DNA of 64,000 nt. Source: Chloroflexota bacterium (lineage in GTDB: Bacteria > Chloroflexota > UBA6077 > FW602-bin22 > JACPRP01). The notes beneath the pieces were generated by a model. The model was not told where the DNA came from. It did no database searches and saw only the letters and a program-made list of their open reading frames with translations. This document shows positions 58,013 to 64,000 of the stretch, in pieces. The stretch covers positions 1 to 64,000 of the forward strand of contig JACPRP010000035.1 of the NCBI GenBank assembly GCA_016189905.1. The letters run 5' to 3'. A program made the translations under genes and the position numbers. Within the stretch, counting starts at the first letter, position 1; the number at the start of each line of letters is the position of its first letter.

Positions 58013-58381
58013 TCATCCTCCCGCTGACTGCTCCCGTTGATTGCTCGCTGTCGCTTCGACCGGCGATGGAAGGGTCAACTGAAAGCCGCTGCGCTTCCAA
58101 TCGACATAGTTGAGCGCTTTGTCGTCGACGTAAACATCCGCGGTAGGCTTGCCCATATACAGCGCGTGGAAGCTCAATCCCCACCCCCGCAACTGGCGCT
58201 CGGTAAAATCGCGCCAGTCGATGCCCGTGGTCGCCCCACGCGCCGTGTACAGCAGTATCCGATGCCCTTCGTCGTACAGGCGGTTCACCTCGGCGATCGC
58301 GTCTCGATGTGGCTCAGCCTCGCGATAGCCGCCCTCGGTATTCGTGCAGAGCGTGCCATCGATGTCAAAACAATAGATCAT
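58013..58381 (-). CDS. Small HAD-like phosphatase (capsule-locus type)
   Basis: MIYCFDIDGTLCTNTEGGY, ILLYTARG, KPTADVYVDDKALN. Confidence 0.82.
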   Translation of the reverse strand: MIYCFDIDGTLCTNTEGGYREAEPHRDAIAEVNRLYDEGHRILLYTARGATTGIDWRDFTERQLRGWGLSFHALYMGKPTADVYVDDKALNYVDWKRSGFQLTLPSPVEATASNQREQSAGG

Positions 58382-59127
58382 TGCCGGCTCCGAAGATACA
58401 CGTGGTCATACCACGAAATAATGTCGGTGATGTGGAAGCGCGGATTGCGAGGATATAGATACTCGTAAAGCTGAGCCATAAACTCGTATTGCTCGCGCTC
58501 ATTGACGTCCAGCACCAGATCGGGACGTCGGAATTCGGCCGGGCACTGGACGGTGCCGACGCGATATCGGTCCGTGGCGGGCTGTTGCGTCTTATAGTCG
58601 AAGAAATTCAGATGCGGATGCTCGCGCCGATGGGGATCGCTCACCGTCTTCCATACCTCTTCGAGCACGTCGCGGTTGAAGACCTCCGCGCCAATGCCAT
58701 CCGGATACCCGCTGCCAAACACGCTTTCGAGATTGGTCGAGAAATCGCTTTGCCCGGTAAGATGATAGGCGATTACGCGGTCTATTTCCTCGGGCTCAGG
58801 GGTCGTATTGTCGGCGGGGATTCGCACCACAACATCGGCATTGAACGCCAGGGCAGCCTGATAGAAGCGGTCGACGAGGTCATTCTCGGCCCCGCGAAAG
58901 ACGTCGATCTCGTAGCTTCGCGCCAGATCCGCGAGGACATCGTCTTCCGCCTTCTGAGTTGTGGCCAGGACGATCGCGTCTACTCCGCGACACCGCTTGA
59001 CCCGCTCGATTATGCGCCCTACGAGAGGCGCGCCGGCCAGGTCCATCATCGACTTGCCGGGCAGGCGAGTGGAGCCCATTCTGGCTTGAAGGATCAAGAC
59101 CACTCTTGGCTTGACGGACACGGTCAT
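58378..59127 (-). CDS. SpsF-like cytidylyltransferase
   Basis: VVLILQARMGSTRLPGKSMMDLAGAPLVGRIIERVKRC, ATTQKAEDDVLADLA, VVRIPADNTTPEPEEID. Confidence 0.88.
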   Translation of the reverse strand: MTVSVKPRVVLILQARMGSTRLPGKSMMDLAGAPLVGRIIERVKRCRGVDAIVLATTQKAEDDVLADLARSYEIDVFRGAENDLVDRFYQAALAFNADVVVRIPADNTTPEPEEIDRVIAYHLTGQSDFSTNLESVFGSGYPDGIGAEVFNRDVLEEVWKTVSDPHRREHPHLNFFDYKTQQPATDRYRVGTVQCPAEFRRPDLVLDVNEREQYEFMAQLYEYLYPRNPRFHITDIISWYDHVYLRSRQ

Positions 59128-60074
59128 CGTCCCCCCCTGGCGCGCTCGGGAACGTCGAAGAACGGACCCCAGTAGCGCAGCTTCCTGGCGTTGGCGATCT
59201 CGTTTTCAGTCACGCGCTTCACGCCATCACCCATGACGGTGGGGATCGTGCGGATGTAGCCAGCCATCATCTCGAGGCCGCGCTTTTCAAGGGAGGCGGC
59301 CTGATCGCTGCCGTACATCGCCCTGTCGAGGGTGATGTGGCGCTCGACCGCCACCGCCCCGAGCATCGCGGCGATCACCCCCGGAACCATCGTCACCTCG
59401 TGTCCGCTGTAGCCAACCGGGCAATCGTAGCGCCGCCGTAGCTCGGCGATGCACTGTAGATTGAGTCCGCTCTCCGGGGCGGGATACTCCGAGACCGAGT
59501 GCATCAAGACGAACGGACAGTCGTGGCTGCGGAACACATCGACCGCCGCGTCGACGTGCTCTAAAGTGCTCATCCCGGTGGAGATGAAAGTGAGCTTCAT
59601 CTCCTCGGCCACGGTCTCCAGGAGGTCTCGGTGCGTGAGCGTCGCCGAAGCGATCTTGTTGTACTTGCAGTTATAACGGCGCAGGAACAACTGGGCGGGA
59701 ACATCCCAGGCCGAGGCGAACCAGTCGATGCCAACCTCTTTGCAGTATCTGTCTATCTCGTCGTACTCTTCTTCGCCGAACTCGAGCGCCTCTTTCTGAT
59801 GGCGCTGCGTCGTGCCCCACGGGCTCTCGCGTGGCGAATCGAGCACTTCCCTGGTATAGACGATGTCAATCGTCCTCTTCTGGAACTTGACCGCGTCGCA
59901 CCCGGCCTCTTTTGCCAGGTCGATCAGCCGTTTAGCTATGTCTATGTCGCCGTTGTGGTTGATGCCGATCTCGCCGAAGATCAGAACGTGTTTCGCCAGT
60001 TTTATGGGGCCGACGTCGATGTAGTCGAAGTGACCGTAGTTGACGCCGTGCATCATCTCAGCCATTTGCTGCAC
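59124..60074 (-). CDS. NeuB/SpsE-like nonulosonate synthase, apparently without a C-terminal SAF domain
   Basis: HVLIFGEIGINHNGDIDIAKRLIDLAKEAGCDAVKFQKR, GMSTLEHVDAAVDVFRS, LMHSVSEYPAPESGLNLQCI, GYSGHEVTMVPGVIAAMLGAVAVERHITLDRAMYGSDQAASLE. Confidence 0.9.
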   Translation of the reverse strand: MQQMAEMMHGVNYGHFDYIDVGPIKLAKHVLIFGEIGINHNGDIDIAKRLIDLAKEAGCDAVKFQKRTIDIVYTREVLDSPRESPWGTTQRHQKEALEFGEEEYDEIDRYCKEVGIDWFASAWDVPAQLFLRRYNCKYNKIASATLTHRDLLETVAEEMKLTFISTGMSTLEHVDAAVDVFRSHDCPFVLMHSVSEYPAPESGLNLQCIAELRRRYDCPVGYSGHEVTMVPGVIAAMLGAVAVERHITLDRAMYGSDQAASLEKRGLEMMAGYIRTIPTVMGDGVKRVTENEIANARKLRYWGPFFDVPERARGGR

Positions 60075-61044
60075 CTCTCTTTTGAATGGTCAAAGAAATT
60101 TGCCTCGAGATATACTTTCCGAGTGGTGTGCCTTGCACCAGACTATCGACCACCGCAGCGACACGCGAGGTCGGAGTAAACCCGAATTCCGGGTGAAAAA
60201 TGGCCTCGGTATAGCCTATCTTCCAGTAGACACTGTCCTCGAACCTGCGGGCGAGGGCCGCGAAATCTTCGGGCGTGTAATACTTGAGGTAAAGCTCATC
60301 ACGCCAGCTTTCCTTGCGATACGCATCCCCGGCCCCGTTTCGCTTTGTCGCCCCCTTGAGCATCAGAGGGAAACGATAGAAGCAATAATTGAGACTGTCC
60401 ACGACGAATCGCCCACGTTCCGCCAGTATATGTCGCACCACGTAGTCGAACGACGACTCGATCTCCTGGGCATCCGGGACGTGCTGGTAGACCTGGGTGG
60501 ACCAGACGACGTCGAATTTCAGGTTCTCGAGGGGAAGCGCCGAGAGACTGCCACACACCAGATCCGGCGCAGGAAGGCCCTTCGCTTCGTAGATGCTCTT
60601 CAGGACGAGCAAGGACTCGAAAGAAAAATCCAGCCCTACCAGGTCGATTTCGCGTGCGAAGGGAAGATAGTTGATGCCCCAGCCAATCCCGATATCGAGA
60701 ACCCGAGGCTTTGGCTCACACCGGCACGAACCCAGTGCTTTCTTGATCCTCGAGTAAGCCAGCGTTCGAAAATGGTGACGATCGTAAAACCCTTCCAACT
60801 CACGCATCGTTCGTAGAGCTTGCTCCGAGACCCTCTTCCTCAGCTCGCGTTCCTCCGTGTTGGAGAATCGCTTCGGCAAGAGCACCGGAATCCCCCGCTC
60901 GATCGCGTGAAGTGACCCGCACGAGCGGCAGGCAAGCGAGCCTTCTTCGATGGCGCTGGCCTGCACAGAATCCGCAGCGCCTTCGAAATGAAGGCTGCCA
61001 CCGCAGTCAGGGCATCTAAGGTTCTCTATCAGTTCCCTACGCAT
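60058..61044 (-). CDS. SAM methyltransferase with N-terminal Trm112-like zinc motif
   Basis: NLRCPDCGGSLHFEG...GSLACRSCGSLHAIERGIPVLLPKRF; RVLDIGIGWGINYLPFAREIDLVGLDFS. Confidence 0.88.
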   Translation of the reverse strand: MRRELIENLRCPDCGGSLHFEGAADSVQASAIEEGSLACRSCGSLHAIERGIPVLLPKRFSNTEERELRKRVSEQALRTMRELEGFYDRHHFRTLAYSRIKKALGSCRCEPKPRVLDIGIGWGINYLPFAREIDLVGLDFSFESLLVLKSIYEAKGLPAPDLVCGSLSALPLENLKFDVVWSTQVYQHVPDAQEIESSFDYVVRHILAERGRFVVDSLNYCFYRFPLMLKGATKRNGAGDAYRKESWRDELYLKYYTPEDFAALARRFEDSVYWKIGYTEAIFHPEFGFTPTSRVAAVVDSLVQGTPLGKYISRQISLTIQKRGAANG

Positions 61045-61063
61045 GCCGATCGCACCTCAACCA

Positions 61064-62251
61064 TCAATCCTCGATCTCGGAGAAAGGGCAAACCTGATCC
61101 CCACCACTGTCCCAGAATAATCCCTGCCGCTCGATGTCCGCGAGCCTATCGACGGCTTCCTGCCGGCCCGGTTCGCGTCGCAAGATTTTCTTCAGCTCCA
61201 GAGCCGCGCAGTCCTGGCGCCCAATCGTTTTGTACAGTCCGGCCATGCTGAAATGATATTGAGGCCACTCGGAGGGTGGCCAGCCACGTGAGAGCCCATC
61301 GAAGGCGAACTCGTAAGCCGCGTGTTCAGGTTGGCCCGAGTTGAGATAGTAGCTTCCACGCTCGCCGTACGAGTATGGCCTGGCCCAGGGACGGGTGGGA
61401 CCCGCGTTCACGAATCGATCCACGTTCACGGCCACAGGAACCCGCCCGGCATCGCCGTCGGCGTCGCGTGCCGCTAGTTCATCTGGCCGCTGCGACTGGA
61501 GCCAGGCCGCGCGCCTGTACCAGCCCACGGCCCGGTCGCGCTCGTGTTTCCTTCTGTACAGGTCCCCGAGCGCGACCGAATAGACAAACCTGGTTCGGGC
61601 AGGCACCGGGGAGGCGATAAGCGCGTCGGCAAGCTCGGCGTCGGGATATCCCATGCGGGCAAGGAAGGCCAGGCCCAGTCGACGCGCAAACGACGCACCT
61701 TCTGGCTCGTCGGTCAGCTCGACCGCCAGATCGACGATCTCGTCCTCTCGTCCGGCCGATCTCAGGCTCCACACCAGGCGCTCCAGGAGCGCGCAATCGC
61801 CGAGTCCCGGGACCTCCGTCCCCTGGCTGCACCCCACTTCGACGGAACGCACCAGCGTCGTCGGCAGGAGCGGGTCGTCGGTGTTAGAGGCCACCGCCTC
61901 GCGCAACGTTTTCACCGCCGCTTCGCCGTCCCCTTTGAGCGCCTGCACCATGCCAAGTCCCCGCGCGGCGGAAGCGTATCCACCACTCCCGTCGCGACTA
62001 GCAAGGACGAAGAGGGGTTCAGCACTCTGCAGAAGCTCATCGGATACCTCGTCCTCTTCGCGGCGGTCTCCGGCGACGTCGTCGGAAGCGCGAACGCTGG
62101 CGATGGCCTTGCCCAATCGCAGGTTGGCCAGATTGAGCGCGGTGAAGCGAAGAACAACATCGTACTGCGACAGAGCCGCCAGAAGAAGGACGAGCAAGAG
62201 CAGGTAGTGTACGCAAAACCTAACCTTCAACCTTTTGTGAAAGCGATCCAT
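61064..62251 (-). CDS. TPR-like hypothetical protein with N-terminal TM segment
   Basis: FCVHYLLLLVLLLAALSQY TM; repeated helical pairs. Confidence 0.55.
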   Translation of the reverse strand: MDRFHKRLKVRFCVHYLLLLVLLLAALSQYDVVLRFTALNLANLRLGKAIASVRASDDVAGDRREEDEVSDELLQSAEPLFVLASRDGSGGYASAARGLGMVQALKGDGEAAVKTLREAVASNTDDPLLPTTLVRSVEVGCSQGTEVPGLGDCALLERLVWSLRSAGREDEIVDLAVELTDEPEGASFARRLGLAFLARMGYPDAELADALIASPVPARTRFVYSVALGDLYRRKHERDRAVGWYRRAAWLQSQRPDELAARDADGDAGRVPVAVNVDRFVNAGPTRPWARPYSYGERGSYYLNSGQPEHAAYEFAFDGLSRGWPPSEWPQYHFSMAGLYKTIGRQDCAALELKKILRREPGRQEAVDRLADIERQGLFWDSGGDQVCPFSEIED

Positions 62252-62324
62252 TACCCATATCTTCGAGGAGCAAAGAGGCGATAACCCTCGCTGTCTCCCA
62301 CTTGCCAGTTAGAGTATCGGCCCC

Positions 62325-62362
62325 CTATCGTAGGGGCGCCCGGCCGGTCGCCCCTACGATAG
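62325..62362. repeat. Intergenic palindrome: 14-bp perfect arms, 10-nt loop
   Basis: ctatcgtaggggcg (62325-62338) / cgcccctacgatag (62349-62362). Confidence 0.9.
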
Positions 62363-62389
62363 ATCGGCTGCTGTCCTCCTTCTGCGGAA

Positions 62390-62417
62390 GCGTAGTTCGT
62401 CCCGAGACGAACTACGC
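62390..62417. repeat. Intergenic palindrome: 12-bp perfect arms, 4-nt loop
   Basis: gcgtagttcgtc (62390-62401) / gacgaactacgc (62406-62417). Confidence 0.9.
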
Positions 62418-62593
62418 CACCCGGTCCGCTCTCTCTGGCAAAGGGAGAGGGGACTGAACCTCGGCCCCGGCGGGGCGACTGCATTCTTCTCGCCTCCGTG
62501 CCTCCTGCCTGTCCTCCCGCATCCTTCGGCGGAATGACGCAGAAGCATGCCTCCGTGTTGCACCGGACTTGTGCGTAACGGTACAACCGGCTG

Positions 62594-63814
62594 TCAGACG
62601 CCGGCCTCGACTGGCTCTCGCTCGGCATCGAGGAAGCGCACCTTCTCGCGCGTTCCGTCCCAGCGCACATCGGGAATCAGCACCTCGCGCTTCGCTTCGA
62701 TGCGCTCCCGGTGCTTCGACAGGTCTTGAATCATAATGCGCATCTCGGCTTCGACGTCGTGAGTGGGCTGGTAGCCCAGATCGAGCAGGTGCTGATGGTC
62801 GACGGCGTAGAAATGCTCTTCCAGCTCTTTGCGCGGGTTCTCGAGATTACGTATCGTCACGTCCAATCCGAGTCCGCCGGCCACTTTCTGCACCTTGAGC
62901 GCCAGCTCGGTAATGTCGTAGACTTCCTCGAACTGGTTGAACACCCGGTACTCGCCCGCTTTGGGTGGGTTTTGCAGCGCCAGGGTCAGGCACTGCATCG
63001 AATCGCGCAGAGGCAGGAAGCCTCGCTTCTGATGGCCCTTGCCGAACGGTGTAAGCGGGTGCCCGATGACGGCCTGGCAGCAGAAGCGATTGATCGCCGT
63101 GCCGAACGCCTGATCGAAGTCAAGCCTGGTAAGCAGGCGCTCGTCGTCTCCCATCTCGTCGATGCGTGTGCCGAAGACGACCCCCTGCATTATGTCGGTG
63201 GCGCGCAGGCCCCAGAGCCTGGAGGCCATCGCTATGTTGTTCGAACCGTGCACCTTGCTCTGGTGGTACCACGACCCGGCCTGGCGGGGGAAGGGTAGTC
63301 GATCCTTGCGCCCCCGATACTCGATCTCGAAGAAGCCTTCCGGAATCGGAACATTGGGCGTTCCGTACTCTCCCATAGTGCCTAGCTTGAGCAGGTGTGC
63401 CTCCGGTCGGATGTCGCGAATGGCGAACATCAGGTTGAACGTGGAGGTGATGTTGTTGGTCTGCACGAACACCGCGTGGTGTACGTCCAGCATCGAGTAA
63501 GGGGCCGACGGGCACTCGCCAAGCTGCACGATGGCGTCCGGCTGGAACTCGCGGAAGATCCTTTCCACCGGAGCGTACTCCCGCAGATCGTCGGGATAGA
63601 AGTGAAGCTCCGTGCCGTAGCGCTCTTTGAAGGCGCCAAGCCGCTCAGCCATCGGCGCGATGGGCGTGGCGCTCCACGATCCCATCTCCTCCACCCACTG
63701 GCGGCGGAAGAAAGTGTCGGCGCCGGCCACCTCGTGCCCGCGCGCAGCCAGATACTGGGCCAGAGACCAGCCAAGATAACCGTCAACGCCCGCGATGAAA
63801 ACCCTCATTATCAC
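62594..63814 (-). CDS. UDP-sulfoquinovose synthase-like (SQD1/Agl3 family)
   Basis: GVDGYLGWSLAQYLA, SAPYSMLDVHHAVFVQTNNI, LKLGTMGEYGTPNVPIPEG, SWYHQSKVHGSNNI, WGLRATDIMQGVVFGTRIDE, GTAINRFCCQAVIGHPLTPFGKG closely match the recalled SQD1 pattern. Confidence 0.88.
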   Translation of the reverse strand: MIMRVFIAGVDGYLGWSLAQYLAARGHEVAGADTFFRRQWVEEMGSWSATPIAPMAERLGAFKERYGTELHFYPDDLREYAPVERIFREFQPDAIVQLGECPSAPYSMLDVHHAVFVQTNNITSTFNLMFAIRDIRPEAHLLKLGTMGEYGTPNVPIPEGFFEIEYRGRKDRLPFPRQAGSWYHQSKVHGSNNIAMASRLWGLRATDIMQGVVFGTRIDEMGDDERLLTRLDFDQAFGTAINRFCCQAVIGHPLTPFGKGHQKRGFLPLRDSMQCLTLALQNPPKAGEYRVFNQFEEVYDITELALKVQKVAGGLGLDVTIRNLENPRKELEEHFYAVDHQHLLDLGYQPTHDVEAEMRIMIQDLSKHRERIEAKREVLIPDVRWDGTREKVRFLDAEREPVEAGV

Positions 63815-63851
63815 ACTCCTTTATCATACTCATTGTCGGAGACTAGCGCGG

Positions 63852-64000
63852 TCAGAGACTAACGCGCTCCCCATCGCGCTTCTCTTCCGGTCGTCGTGAG
63901 TACTTGTAGCCGTAATTGTAGTAGTAATACTGGTAGTAGTACCCGTCGTGAGGGGCCTTGAACCGATTGAGGACGACACCCAGCAGCGGCGCCCCAGGAC
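63852..64000 (-). CDS. C-terminal end of a probable BY-kinase (Wzc/CpsD-like), truncated by the window edge
   Basis: Minus-strand frame reads PGAPLLGVVLNRFKAPHDGYYYQYYYYNYGYKYSRRPEEKRDGERVSL*; absent from the ORF track because the start lies outside the window. Confidence 0.7.
   Translation of the reverse strand, partial: PGAPLLGVVLNRFKAPHDGYYYQYYYYNYGYKYSRRPEEKRDGERVSL

Noticed and set aside
62251-62670. 139-aa minus-strand ORF between the TPR-like and SQD1-like genes
   Set aside because: Made largely of palindromic intergenic repeat sequence and overlaps the SQD1-like 3' end.
1-64000. CRISPR arrays, rRNA or tRNA genes
   Set aside because: No regularly spaced direct repeats, rRNA core sequences or convincing tRNA cloverleaf were recognised by eye; a scan with tRNAscan-SE/Infernal would be decisive.

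Overview
The window reads as a bacterial chromosome segment; the style suggests Chloroflexota or a similar lineage, but this is inference and was not tested. Three parts stand out. (1) 0-12 kb: a cluster of a CtpF-like P-type ATPase, a tandem universal stress protein, a HAD-GH65 fusion and a PfkB-family kinase. It is flanked by two secreted proteins that share an N-terminal '(F/I)GFPVS' module. The gene set resembles members of the mycobacterial DosR dormancy regulon. (2) 12-64 kb: every supported gene is on the minus strand and most belong to a large surface-glycan locus: two Ugd copies, a UXS-like decarboxylase, a CapD/PglF-like dehydratase, an initiating sugar transferase, three O-antigen-ligase/Wzy-like proteins, a Wzx-like flippase, many GTs and methyltransferases, a KdsB-like and an SpsF-like cytidylyltransferase, a NeuB-like synthase that appears to lack the SAF domain, three very large GT-B-like proteins, an SQD1-like enzyme, and the C-terminus of a probable BY-kinase with a Tyr-rich tail. 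(3) Several small repeat families: palindromic repeats inserted in frame within conserved genes, a 90-bp MITE-like element present twice with a second 58-bp palindrome nested in one copy, and a dispersed module encoding the peptide (G/S)IEIxxx(V/I)LIVR. No rRNA, tRNA or CRISPR array was recognised by eye. All family calls are from motif recognition in the supplied translations; no searches were run.
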